Assembly (NCBI RefSeq): GCF_021601385.1
Contig: NZ_BQHO01000009.1
Location: 62,001 to 126,000, forward strand
Direction of reading: 5' to 3'
From: Pseudomonas parasichuanensis
GTDB lineage: Bacteria > Pseudomonadota > Gammaproteobacteria > Pseudomonadales > Pseudomonadaceae
DNA length: 64,000 nucleotides
Part shown: one piece after another, positions 41,493 to 50,045 of the stretch
Layout of the letters: the number at the start of each line of letters is the position of its first letter
Position numbering within the stretch: the first letter of the stretch is position 1
Translations under genes and position numbers: made by a program
The notes under the pieces: model-generated
What the model was told of the DNA's origin: nothing
The model's database searches: none
What the model saw: only the letters and a program-made list of their open reading frames with translations

Positions 41493-43127
41493 ATGTCAGG
41501 AATGCAAACCGCGCCCGTGGCCAACCAAGCCCAGGCCAAACAGGTCGTTGCCGACCTCGATCAACTGTTCGACCCGCAGGGTATCGCCCTCCCCGGCCAG
41601 GACAGCCAACTGATGCTGGTCATGCACGGCCACCACACCCTCAAGTACCATCGCTTCGCCGTGCCACAAGGCACAGGCCAAGCGCCCAAAGGCAAACCCG
41701 AGCTGTTCTTCGAAGGCGGTGAGCACACCGCCATCGGTGACAACACCCTGCTGCGTTATGAAGCTGGCCAGCCAGGCATCCCCGCCCACCAGTCGCCCCT
41801 GCCGCTGCCCAACGGCCTGAGCCTGACCTACGGCCAGGTCATCGCCCTGGGCGGCGACTTCTATGGCGTACCCGAACGGCCCATCGCCGATGGCGCCAGC
41901 GAAGCCGAACGCATCACACGCTTCACTCAGGCCTTCGACTCCCTGGCCCGCCTGCCGGCGGCCAAGGAAGAGGCCGGGCAGATCCTTGCCGTGATGCAGG
42001 AAGAAATCGCCGCCGCCAACCAGGCCATCAAGGATGGCCGCCAGCCCCATGAAGCCTACGACGCCCTGGGCGACAGCCTGTCGGCGCGCTGGAACCGCAT
42101 CACCGGCGGCGGCAGTTTCGCTTCCGACCTGTTCCCGCTTGGCCGCTACCTGAAGCTGGCCGCCAGCAACTGGGACCATTTCGGCCCCTGGGCATTGCTG
42201 GCCTACCAGGCCGGCCACGCCGCCGCCTTGCAGCAGGCCGTGAAGGCCCATGCCAGCGGTGAAGAACGTGACCTGCAACTGGCCTACGCCATGAATGCCT
42301 TTGCCGATCACTTCCTCACCGACCTGTTCTCTGCCGGCCATGTGCGGGTGCCGCGCAAGGCACTGGCCGACAGCGTCACCCCGAGCGATGTCGGCTCGCT
42401 GATTTCGCGCTTCATGCACGACGAAGACAGCAAGTACGGCCTGCTGGTGCGCAACGCCGAAGGCGAGCAATGGCGCGCCTATGGCGACAAGCGCTACTTC
42501 GACAGCGTCGATGTGGCCAACCGTCGCCAGGTCGGCCGGGCCGTGCAGCGCTCGGCCGACGAGGTGTTCCAGGCCTTCGTCGATGGCCGCCTGCCGCTGG
42601 CCAAGGACTATGCAGCCCTGCGCCTGGCGCCGGATCTGCACGCCGCCGAACAGGACCTGGTGCCGGGCAACTTTGCCCCGCTGTATTTTCAGGACGGCAA
42701 GACCGTGTTGCGGCGCAAGGACGTCAACAACCTCAACGACCGTGAGCGCATCGCCGACTGGTGGGGCTGGAGCACCTACCTGCTGCTCAAGGACTACAAG
42801 CCCAATACGCCCACCGGTTTCATCGCGGCACCGGGCGCATCACCGGCCATCATCGGCTGGCAGAGCACCGAGCCGGATGGCCTCAACTGGCAGCGGGGCA
42901 ACTCGGTGCGTTACGCCTTCAGCGTGAGCGAGCAGTTCAACGAGTCCTATATCGGGCCGTGGAGCGCCTATGCCGAACTGGGCAAACAGTTCCACCCGAC
43001 CGTACAGGTGCCACTGGACGGTAAGCAGCGCGGGCGCAACCTGTTCCGCCAGTTCCGCGGCGGCTCGCCGGAGCTGATCGCCAGCCTGGACGGCGTGGCA
43101 ACCACTTACATCGATCGCAATGCGTGA
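41493..43127 (+). CDS. Putative zinc-dependent phospholipase C-like protein
   Basis: A 544-residue protein without signal peptide (MSGMQTAPVANQAQAKQ). Its middle part resembles the zinc metallophospholipase C family that includes the P. fluorescens phosphatidylcholine-type enzyme and Legionella PlcA/B/C: YGQVIALGGDFYG (113-125), NWDHFGPWALLAYQAGH (226-242) and MNAFADHFLTDLFSAGHVR (267-285), with His and Asp residues suited to metal binding. The family assignment is from motif recognition only. AAGGAG seven bases before the ATG at 41493 fixes the start. With the LexA box, a DNA-damage-induced lipase is inferred. The C-terminal 130 residues look like a separate beta-rich domain. Confidence 0.65.
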   Translation: MSGMQTAPVANQAQAKQVVADLDQLFDPQGIALPGQDSQLMLVMHGHHTLKYHRFAVPQGTGQAPKGKPELFFEGGEHTAIGDNTLLRYEAGQPGIPAHQSPLPLPNGLSLTYGQVIALGGDFYGVPERPIADGASEAERITRFTQAFDSLARLPAAKEEAGQILAVMQEEIAAANQAIKDGRQPHEAYDALGDSLSARWNRITGGGSFASDLFPLGRYLKLAASNWDHFGPWALLAYQAGHAAALQQAVKAHASGEERDLQLAYAMNAFADHFLTDLFSAGHVRVPRKALADSVTPSDVGSLISRFMHDEDSKYGLLVRNAEGEQWRAYGDKRYFDSVDVANRRQVGRAVQRSADEVFQAFVDGRLPLAKDYAALRLAPDLHAAEQDLVPGNFAPLYFQDGKTVLRRKDVNNLNDRERIADWWGWSTYLLLKDYKPNTPTGFIAAPGASPAIIGWQSTEPDGLNWQRGNSVRYAFSVSEQFNESYIGPWSAYAELGKQFHPTVQVPLDGKQRGRNLFRQFRGGSPELIASLDGVATTYIDRNA

Positions 43128-43141
43128 CAAGGAGGTCACCG

Positions 43142-43333
43142 ATGAACATCAGGATCAAACTGGAGCTGGCTTCGGGTCAGTCGCTGGCAGGCATGCCGCT
43201 GGAGTTGCTGCGTGATGGCAAGGTCATTGGCCGGGCCAAGGTGCCGACGGGAGGGCTGGTGACGTTCGAGGCGCCTGCTGGTGCAGGGCAACTGGCGCTG
43301 CGGGTTGACCGCTCGGGGGTAAGAGCCTTGTAG
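43142..43333 (+). CDS. Small partner protein of the phospholipase-like gene
   Basis: A 63-residue protein I do not recognise. Alternating hydrophobic strands (IRIKLELA, MPLELLRDGKVIGRAK, GLVTFEAPAG, QLALRVDR) suggest a small Ig-like or carboxypeptidase-regulatory-like beta-sandwich. It has no signal peptide and no Cys. AAGGAGGT lies six bases before the ATG at 43142, an unusually strong site, and the gap to the upstream gene is 14 bases, so both are under the LexA box. It could be a chaperone, inhibitor or immunity partner; none is shown. Confidence 0.75.
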   Translation: MNIRIKLELASGQSLAGMPLELLRDGKVIGRAKVPTGGLVTFEAPAGAGQLALRVDRSGVRAL

Positions 43334-43337
43334 AACG

Positions 43338-43385
43338 ATCGCGGGGCAAGTCGCAGCGGCGTACGGCCGCGACTTGCCCCGCGAT
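43338..43385. terminator. Strong hairpin closing the LexA-controlled operon
   Basis: A perfect 17-pair stem (43338-43354 with 43369-43385; core CGCGGGGCAAGTCGC) encloses 14 bases. It starts four bases after the small gene and ends 15 before the convergent roxR, so it may serve both. There is no T-run; it may be a REP-like element. Confidence 0.6.
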
Positions 43386-43400
43386 ACCTCTGATGCCCTG

Positions 43401-43961
43401 TCATCGCCGGACCGGGCGCTTCTGCAGTTTGCGCTGCAAGGTGCGCCGGTGCATGCCCAGCGCCCGCGCGGTGGCGGAGATATTGCCTTCGTGCTCGCCC
43501 AGCACGCGCTGGATGTGCTCCCACTGCAGGCGATCCACCGACATCGGGTTTTCCGGCACCAGGGTATCCAGGTCGGTATGCTCCGACAGCAGCGCAGCCA
43601 GCACATCGTCGGCGTCGGCAGGCTTGCACAGGTAGTTGCAGGCACCGCGCTTTACCGCTTCGACCGCAGTGGCGATGCTCGAGTAACCGGTCAGGATCAC
43701 CACGCGCATCTCCGGGTCCAGCTCCAGCAGCTTGGGCAGCAGCACCAGGCCCGAATCGCCTTCCATCTTCAGGTCCAGCGTGGCGTAGTCCGGCAGGTCC
43801 TGCTCGGCCAGCTTCAGGCCCTCCTCGGCAGAGCTTGCGGTACTCACGCGGAAACCGCGGCGGCTCATGGCCCGCGCCATGACCCGGGTAAAGGTGGCAT
43901 CGTCATCCACCAGCAGCAGGTGCGGCAGTTCTTCGCCTTCGACCTGGATTTCTTCGCTCAT
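43401..43961 (-). CDS. roxR: Redox response regulator RoxR
   Basis: A 186-residue response regulator of the RegA/PrrA/ActR group. The acidic pocket (LVDDD), phospho-acceptor Asp63 (TLDLKM) and Lys in LCKPA are present, followed by a Fis-type C-terminal helix-turn-helix (ISATARALGMHRRTLQRKLQ). It answers RoxS and in P. putida controls terminal oxidases and redox genes. The ATG at 43961 shares a base with the roxS stop and has the best distance to GAGGAG; an ATG one codon earlier is possible. Confidence 0.95.
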   Translation of the reverse strand: MSEEIQVEGEELPHLLLVDDDATFTRVMARAMSRRGFRVSTASSAEEGLKLAEQDLPDYATLDLKMEGDSGLVLLPKLLELDPEMRVVILTGYSSIATAVEAVKRGACNYLCKPADADDVLAALLSEHTDLDTLVPENPMSVDRLQWEHIQRVLGEHEGNISATARALGMHRRTLQRKLQKRPVRR

Positions 43962-45217
43962 CATTCATCTCCTCGCTTGCCATGGGGCAGGCGCAATTCG
44001 GTCAGGGTGCCACCCTGCTCATGACTATAGAGTTTCACCGAACCGCCCGCACGCGTCACGCTGGCCTTGCTCAAGAACAGGCCCAGGCCGAAGCCTTTGC
44101 CCTTGGTGGTAATAAAGGGTTTGCCGATCGCTTCGGCAATGGCCGGCGGCATGCCGGGGCCATGGTCGCGGATGCTGATGACGATGTCCTGGGCGTCCCA
44201 GTCCAGGCGCACCTCCAGGTCGTCCGGGCAGGCATCGGCGGCATTGTTCAGCAGGTTCAAAAGGGCCTGGGTCAGGTCGGGCGGCGGCGCCAGCCGTGGT
44301 ACCTGGCCATCACGCAGGCGCTGGAAACGGTAGCTGGCTTCCGGGCGCATCAGGTGCCAGCGGTTGAGCGCTTCGTCGAGCCAGGCCGTGACGTCCTGCT
44401 CGACGATGGCCAGACGGCGGTTGGCCTCGGCGGCGCGCACCAGTTGCTGCAGCGTCTCCTTGCACAGCTTGACCTGGTCCTGAAGGATCTGCAGGTCTTC
44501 CTGCAGCAGCGGATCGGTGTGGTCCTGGCGCATCTCGTTGAGCAGCACGCTCATGGTCGCCAGCGGCGTGCCCAGCTCATGGGCTGCGCCGGCGGCCTGA
44601 GTGGCCACCGCCAGTAGTTGTTCGTCGCGCAGGCTCTCTTCACGGCGCTCGGCGCGCAGGTGCTCCTGGCGGCGCAACTCCTCGGCCATGCGTGCGGCGA
44701 AGAAGGTGATCACCGCGGCGGCCAGGGCGATGCTCAGCCACATGCCGTAGACCTGCATGGTGTCGCGCGACTGCGGCAACGTCTCCAGCGGGTAGAACTG
44801 CACCAACAGCAGGCTGTAGGCCACCAGGGCAATGCCCGACAGCACCAGCGAGTAGATCCACGGTAGCGTCACGGCGGCGATCGCCAGCGGTACCAGGTAA
44901 TAAGAGACGAAGGGGTTGGTCGAACCACCGGAGTAGTACAGCAGCGCGCTGTGGATCAGCAGGTCGCAGGCCAGCTGCAGCGCGTACTCGAGTTCGGTGA
45001 CCGGCAGCGACAGGCGCAAGCGCACGGCGGTGAACGCGCACAGCAGCGACGACAGGGCCAGGGTGACCACCAGCGAGAACCATGGCAGCGGCAGCAACTC
45101 GGTCCAGTAGGCCACGCCCACGGAACCGGCCTGGGCAGCCAGGACGAGGATGCGGATGAAGGTCAGGCGCCAGAGGTTCTGGCGTGTAGCGGACAGCGGA
45201 TGTGCGGCGGCGAGCAT
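43961..45217 (-). CDS. roxS: Redox-sensing histidine kinase RoxS
   Basis: A 418-residue sensor kinase of the RegB/PrrB type with six N-terminal membrane helices, the phospho-acceptor His in AAHELGTPLATM, an N box (LLNNAADAC) and G boxes (DHGPGMP, GKGFGLGLF). RegB-type kinases sense quinone or respiratory redox state. I chose the ATG at 45217 (MLAAAHPLSATRQN) after GGGAGAG; a longer frame upstream lacks support. It is co-transcribed with roxR by overlap. Confidence 0.94.
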   Translation of the reverse strand: MLAAAHPLSATRQNLWRLTFIRILVLAAQAGSVGVAYWTELLPLPWFSLVVTLALSSLLCAFTAVRLRLSLPVTELEYALQLACDLLIHSALLYYSGGSTNPFVSYYLVPLAIAAVTLPWIYSLVLSGIALVAYSLLLVQFYPLETLPQSRDTMQVYGMWLSIALAAAVITFFAARMAEELRRQEHLRAERREESLRDEQLLAVATQAAGAAHELGTPLATMSVLLNEMRQDHTDPLLQEDLQILQDQVKLCKETLQQLVRAAEANRRLAIVEQDVTAWLDEALNRWHLMRPEASYRFQRLRDGQVPRLAPPPDLTQALLNLLNNAADACPDDLEVRLDWDAQDIVISIRDHGPGMPPAIAEAIGKPFITTKGKGFGLGLFLSKASVTRAGGSVKLYSHEQGGTLTELRLPHGKRGDE

Positions 45218-45416
45218 GAGCTCTCCCGATGAGGCTCCAGGAAAATCGGCTGGAGTATACCGAAGCCAGGCGCCTCGCTGCAGCGATGCGGCAAAGCGCC
45301 ACACTTTGTCACAGATTCATGATGGCATTTTTGAACCCACTACACTGTCCCCGGTCTGATCGGCCATGCGTGGCACGAACGTTCCAGCCACGCTTTTCAT
45401 TGCCAAGGAGCTACAC

Positions 45417-46136
45417 ATGCACATTTCCCGTCGCGGAGCCGCCTTCGCCCTGTCCTGCGGCCTGCTTGCCAGCCTGCCTGCCGTGGCCGCCGACGAGCCC
45501 CGCTACAACCAGGTGTCGCTGCGCGCCGAAGTCAGCAAGGAAGTCGCCCGCGACCTGATGGTCGTGACGCTGTACAGCGAAGCGCAGAACAGCGACCCGG
45601 GCAAGCTCGCCAAGCAGATCACCGAAACCATGAACAAGGCCGTGCAGCAGGCCCGTGACGTGAAGGACGTGAAGATCAGCCAGGGCAGCCGCAACAGCTA
45701 CCCGATCTACGACACCAAGGGCCAGAAGATCACCGGCTGGCGTGAGCGCGCCGAGCTGCGCCTGGAAAGTGCCGATTTCCCGGCCCTGTCCAAGCTCACC
45801 GGCGAACTGCTGCAGGACCTGAAGATGGGCGGCATGGACTTCTCCATCGCCCCGGCCACCCGCAAGACCAGCGAAGACGAGCTGCTCAAGGATGCCGTGG
45901 CCGCGTTCAAGGCCCGTGCCCAGCTGGCCACCGAAGCGCTCGGCGGCAAGGGCTACAAGGTGGTCAGCCTGAACCTCAACAGCAGCGGCTACCCACGCCC
46001 GTACCTGCGTAGCGCACCGATGGCGATGATGGCCAAGGCGGCCGATGAAGCCGCGGCGCCAGCGCCGGATATCGAAGCCGGTACCAGCGAAGTCAGCATG
46101 AGCGCCGATGGCCTGATCGAAGTCCAGGTGCCCTGA
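45417..46136 (+). CDS. Periplasmic SIMPL-domain protein (DUF541)
   Basis: A 239-residue protein with a signal peptide (MHISRRGAAFALSCGLLASL, cleaved probably after AVAADE region near 26) and a SIMPL domain typical of periplasmic YggE-like proteins. YggE-type proteins are tied to oxidative-stress protection, but mechanism is unclear. AAGGAG before the ATG at 45417 supports the start. It is divergent from roxS, as the P. aeruginosa neighbour of roxSR is. Confidence 0.88.
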   Translation: MHISRRGAAFALSCGLLASLPAVAADEPRYNQVSLRAEVSKEVARDLMVVTLYSEAQNSDPGKLAKQITETMNKAVQQARDVKDVKISQGSRNSYPIYDTKGQKITGWRERAELRLESADFPALSKLTGELLQDLKMGGMDFSIAPATRKTSEDELLKDAVAAFKARAQLATEALGGKGYKVVSLNLNSSGYPRPYLRSAPMAMMAKAADEAAAPAPDIEAGTSEVSMSADGLIEVQVP

Positions 46137-46150
46137 GCCCTCCAAGTGGA

Positions 46151-46180
46151 TGTCCGTGGCGATGAAATCCGCCACGGACA
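46151..46180 (+). terminator. Hairpin after the SIMPL gene
   Basis: TGTCCGTGGCG and CGCCACGGACA (46151-46161, 46170-46180) form an 11-pair stem 14 bases after the stop. The following GCACTTTCC has only three T, so termination may be partial. Confidence 0.6.
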
Positions 46181-46446
46181 GCACTTTCCGACTATTCCTA
46201 CGCACCAGTCAGGTGCATCCGCTTGTCACCAAAAGTGCGAAACATCTTGAAATTCTTGCCCTTTTAGACCGCGCAAACGATCAACATTCGCCAAACTTAT
46301 ATGAATGCGACATCCATGTACGACCGTCCCACGTTTTGCCGCCAACCACTCTGCTGAGTGTTGCATTGGGAATAGCCCCTGCATAAGTATCCGCAGGTCG
46401 GCTCACGAGGCCGCCTCACTCAAAAAATGACAACAATGAGGCCACC
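46181..46446 (+). other. Leader region of the dipeptide locus
   Basis: These 266 bases hold no convincing gene. They are more AT-rich than surroundings (for example AAACTTATATGAATG near 46293) and must contain the promoter of the first binding-protein gene. I could not settle on a -35/-10 pair. TCAAAAAATGACA at 46420-46432, just before the start, recurs before the AraC gene (57318-57330). Confidence 0.4.
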
Positions 46447-48072
46447 ATGCTTAAACACGCAGTCATTCCGTTCCTGGTCGGCGCAGGCTTGCTAGCCGGC
46501 GCTCCTTCCGCCCTCGCCGCGACCAACCTGGTGTTCTGCTCCGAAGGCAGCCCGGCCGGTTTCGACCCTGGCCAGTACACCACCGGAACCGACTTCGACG
46601 CCTCCGCCGAAACCATCTTCAACCGGCTTACGCAATTCGAGCGTGGCGGCACCGCGGTGATTCCGGGCCTGGCCACCAAGTGGGATGTTTCCGACGACGG
46701 CAAGAGCTACGTCTTCCACCTGCGCGAAGGCGTCAAGTTCCACACCACCGACTACTTCAAGCCGACCCGCGAATTCAACGCCGACGACGTGCTGTTCACC
46801 TTCAACCGCATGCTCGACAAGGACCAGCCGTTCCGCAAGGCCTACCCCACTGAATTCCCGTACTTCACCGACATGGGCATGGACAAGAACATCGCCAAGG
46901 TCGAGAAGGTCGATGACCACACCGTGAAGTTCACCCTCAACGAAGTCGACGCCGCGTTCATCCAGAACCTGGCCATGAGCTTCGCCTCGATCCAGTCGGC
47001 CGAGTACGCCGACCAGCTGCTCAAGCAAGGCAAGCCCGCCGATATCAACCAGAAGCCCATCGGCACCGGCCCGTTCGTGTTCAGCAAGTACCAGAAGGAC
47101 GCGCAGATCCGCTACAAGGGCAACAAGGACTACTGGAAGCCCGAGGACGTGAAGATCGACAACCTGATCTTCGCCATCAGCACCGACGCCTCGGTACGCA
47201 TGCAGAAGCTCAAGAAGAACGAGTGCCAGGTCACCCTGTTCCCCCGCCCGGCCGATATCCAGCCGTTGAAGCAGGACCCGAAGCTGAAGATGCCCGACCA
47301 GGCCGGCTTCAACCTCGGCTACATCGCCTACAACGTGATGGACAAGATCAAGGGCAGCAACGAGCCCAACCCGCTGTCGCAACTCAAGGTGCGCGAAGCC
47401 CTGGACATGGCGGTGAACAAGCAGCAGATCATCGAGTCGGTCTATCAGGGCGCCGGCCAGCTGGCGGTCAACGCCATGCCGCCAACGCAGTGGTCCTATG
47501 ACACCACCATCAAGGATGCCAAGTACGACCCCGAAAAGGCCAAGCAGCTGCTCAAGGAGGCCGGCATCAAGGAAGGCACCGAGATCACCCTGTGGGCCAT
47601 GCCGGTGCAACGCCCCTACAACCCCAACGCCAAGCTGATGGCCGAGATGCTGCAATCCGACTGGGCCAAGATCGGCATCAAGGCCAAGATCGTCAGCTAC
47701 GAATGGGGTGAGTACATCAAGCGCTCCAAGGGCGGCGAGCAGGGTGCCATGCTGATTGGCTGGAGCGGCGACAACGGTGACCCGGACAACTGGCTGGGCA
47801 CCCTCTATGGCTGCGACGCCATGGACGGCAACAACTTCTCCAAGTGGTGCTACAAGCCGTACGACGACCTGATCAAGCAGGCCAAGGCCACCCCCGACCA
47901 GGCCAAGCGCACCGAGCTGTACAAGCAGGCGCAACACATCCTCAAGGAACAGGTGCCGATCACCCCGATCGCCCACTCCACCGTGTATCAGCCCATGAGC
48001 ACGTCCGTGAAGGACTTCAAGATCAGCCCCTTCGGCCTGAACTCCTTCTATGGGGTAAGCGTGGACAAGTAA
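46447..48072 (+). CDS. Peptide ABC substrate-binding protein (DppA-like, first copy)
   Basis: A 541-residue periplasmic binding protein of cluster C (SBP_bac_5) with a signal peptide ending near ALAAT (residue 24). Mature sequence begins NLVFCSEGSPAGFDPGQYTTG; FNRLTQFERGGTAVIPGLA is typical of DppA. The protein captures di- or tripeptides for DppBCDF encoded 7 kb downstream. It resembles the second copy closely (for example identical TEITLWAMPVQRPYNPNAKL, both proteins). Paralogs probably widen peptide range. Confidence 0.93.
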   Translation: MLKHAVIPFLVGAGLLAGAPSALAATNLVFCSEGSPAGFDPGQYTTGTDFDASAETIFNRLTQFERGGTAVIPGLATKWDVSDDGKSYVFHLREGVKFHTTDYFKPTREFNADDVLFTFNRMLDKDQPFRKAYPTEFPYFTDMGMDKNIAKVEKVDDHTVKFTLNEVDAAFIQNLAMSFASIQSAEYADQLLKQGKPADINQKPIGTGPFVFSKYQKDAQIRYKGNKDYWKPEDVKIDNLIFAISTDASVRMQKLKKNECQVTLFPRPADIQPLKQDPKLKMPDQAGFNLGYIAYNVMDKIKGSNEPNPLSQLKVREALDMAVNKQQIIESVYQGAGQLAVNAMPPTQWSYDTTIKDAKYDPEKAKQLLKEAGIKEGTEITLWAMPVQRPYNPNAKLMAEMLQSDWAKIGIKAKIVSYEWGEYIKRSKGGEQGAMLIGWSGDNGDPDNWLGTLYGCDAMDGNNFSKWCYKPYDDLIKQAKATPDQAKRTELYKQAQHILKEQVPITPIAHSTVYQPMSTSVKDFKISPFGLNSFYGVSVDK

Positions 48073-48082
48073 CGGCCATGAC

Positions 48083-48112
48083 CGCCCCGTCCGCAAGGTC
48101 TGCGGCGGGGCG
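48083..48112 (+). other. Hairpin after the first binding-protein gene
   Basis: CGCCCCG and CGGGGCG (48083-48089, 48106-48112) form a stem ten bases after the stop. It is not followed directly by T. It probably stabilises or partly terminates the abundant first transcript. Confidence 0.45.
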
Positions 48113-48289
48113 ACTACATGACCGGGCGTTGCGTAGGACTTTTCTAGCGCAGTCGCCGGAATGCTCCCGCTCCCATATCAGTTTCTGAACCATGGCTCCC
48201 ACGCCTTGACGACTCTATCGTCAGGGCCGGGATGTCATCGCCGCGCTTTGCCTGTCGCGGCCAGAAAAGACCAGGACAAAGGAATTGCC

Positions 48290-49882
48290 ATGCGCACTAC
48301 CACGCTGTGCTCCACCCTCTTTGCACTCGGCCTGCTGAGCCACGCGCCGTTGACACTGGCCAACAACCTGGTGTTCTGCTCCGAAGGCAGCCCGGCAGGC
48401 TTCGACACCGCCCAGTACACCTCGGCCACCGACAACGATGCCGCCGAACCGATCTACAACCGCCTGGTCGAGTTCGAGCGCGGCGGCACCGCCGTGCATC
48501 CTGCCCTGGCCACCGACTGGCAGGTCTCCGACGACGGCCTGCGCTACACCTTCCACCTGCGGCCCGGGGTGAAGTTCCACGGTAACAAGGCCTTCAAGCC
48601 CACCCGCGATTTAAACGCCGACGACGTGCTGTTCACCTTCAACCGCATGCTCGACAGGGAACAACCTTTCCGTAAGGCCTACCCCACCGAATTCCCCTAC
48701 TTCGTCAGCATGGGGCTGGACAAGAACATCGCCAAGGTCGAGAAGACCGCACCGCTGACCGTGGTGTTCACCCTCAACAAGGTCGATGCCGCGTTCATCC
48801 AGAACCTCGCCATGGCGTTCGCCGCGATCCTTTCCGCCGAATACGCCGAACACCTGCTGGCCGAGGGCAGGCCGAGCGACATCAACCAGAAACCGATCGG
48901 CACCGGCCCGTTCGTGTTCCAGCGCTACCAGAAGGATGCGCAGATCCGCTACAAGGGCAACAAGGACTATTGGGCGCCCGATCAGGTGAAGCTCGACAAC
49001 CTGGTGTTCTCCATCAACATCGACCCGTCGGTACGTATCCAGAAGCTGCGCCGCAACGAATGCCAGATCACCCTGCACCCGCGCCCGGCCGACCTGCCCG
49101 CACTCAGGCAGGATGGCAAGCTGCAGGTGCTGCAGCAGCCTGGCTTCAACCTCGGCTACATCGCCTACAACACCCAGCACCCGCCCTTCGACCGCCTCGA
49201 AGTACGCCAGGCCATGGACATGGCGGTGAACAAGCAGGCAATCATCCAGGCCGTCTACCAGGACGCCGGGCAACGTGCGGTCAACGCCATGCCGCCCACC
49301 CAGTGGTCCTACGACGAATCCCTCATGGACGCACCGTTCGACCCGCAAAAGGCCAAGGCCCTGCTCAAGCAGGCCGGGGTCAAGGAAGGCACCGAGATCA
49401 CCCTCTGGGCCATGCCCGTGCAGCGTCCCTACAACCCCAACGCCAAGCTCATGGCCGAAATGCTCCAGGCCGACTGGAGCAAGCTCGGTTTCAAGGTGCG
49501 CATCGTCAGCTACGAGTGGGGTGAATACCTCAAGCGCATGAAAAGCGGTGAACACGATATCGCCCTGATCGGCTGGACCGGCGACAACGGCGACCCCGAC
49601 AACTGGCTGGGCACCCTCTACAGCTGCGACGCCATCGGCAGCAACAACTACTCGCTGTGGTGCGACACGCAGTACGACGCCCTGGTCAAGCAAGCCAAGC
49701 AGGTCACCGACCGCGAACAACGCAGCGCCCTCTACCAGCAAGCCCAGCAACGCCTCAAGCAGCAGGTACCGATCACGCCCGTGGCCCACTCCACGGTCAA
49801 TCAGCCCCTGAGCAGCAACGTCAAGGATTTCAAGGTCAGCCCCTTCGGACGCAACGTTTTCTCCGGCGTCAGTATCGATTGA
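48290..49882 (+). CDS. Peptide ABC substrate-binding protein (DppA-like, second copy)
   Basis: A 530-residue cluster-C binding protein with a signal peptide ending near LTLAN (about 23). It is closely related to the first copy throughout, so a tandem duplication is likely. One small deletion is visible near residue 50 (DNDAAEPIYNRL against FDASAETIFNRL). AAAGGAATTGCC precedes the ATG at 48290; the frame continues upstream, but the hydrophobic signal follows only this start. Confidence 0.92.
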   Translation: MRTTTLCSTLFALGLLSHAPLTLANNLVFCSEGSPAGFDTAQYTSATDNDAAEPIYNRLVEFERGGTAVHPALATDWQVSDDGLRYTFHLRPGVKFHGNKAFKPTRDLNADDVLFTFNRMLDREQPFRKAYPTEFPYFVSMGLDKNIAKVEKTAPLTVVFTLNKVDAAFIQNLAMAFAAILSAEYAEHLLAEGRPSDINQKPIGTGPFVFQRYQKDAQIRYKGNKDYWAPDQVKLDNLVFSINIDPSVRIQKLRRNECQITLHPRPADLPALRQDGKLQVLQQPGFNLGYIAYNTQHPPFDRLEVRQAMDMAVNKQAIIQAVYQDAGQRAVNAMPPTQWSYDESLMDAPFDPQKAKALLKQAGVKEGTEITLWAMPVQRPYNPNAKLMAEMLQADWSKLGFKVRIVSYEWGEYLKRMKSGEHDIALIGWTGDNGDPDNWLGTLYSCDAIGSNNYSLWCDTQYDALVKQAKQVTDREQRSALYQQAQQRLKQQVPITPVAHSTVNQPLSSNVKDFKVSPFGRNVFSGVSID

Positions 49883-49899
49883 CCCCTGCATCGTCTGGC

Positions 49900-49920
49900 C
49901 GGGAGTGCACCCCACTCCCG
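49900..49920 (+). other. Hairpin after the second binding-protein gene
   Basis: CGGGAGTG and CACTCCCG (49900-49907, 49913-49920) form an eight-pair stem with a five-base loop, 18 bases after the stop. No T-run follows. Confidence 0.45.
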
Positions 49921-50045
49921 CGGCCGCGTGCAGCCCGGATTTACCTGGCGACCCCAGGTGAATACCTGCAGTACCGCGTCACCGTTGCAGGCCCGGCCCA
50001 CAAGGCCCGGGTGATAACTAAAAGAATAGAAAGGGAGCTTTGCAC

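Noticed and set aside
46345-46370. Possible sigma-54 promoter before the first dppA-like gene (TGCTGAGTGTTGCAT)
   Set aside because: The TTGC part is present but the invariant GG of the -24 element is missing.
46150-46386. 78-residue plus-strand frame between the SIMPL and first dppA-like genes
   Set aside because: It starts inside the terminator hairpin, lacks a ribosome site and shows no recognisable sequence.
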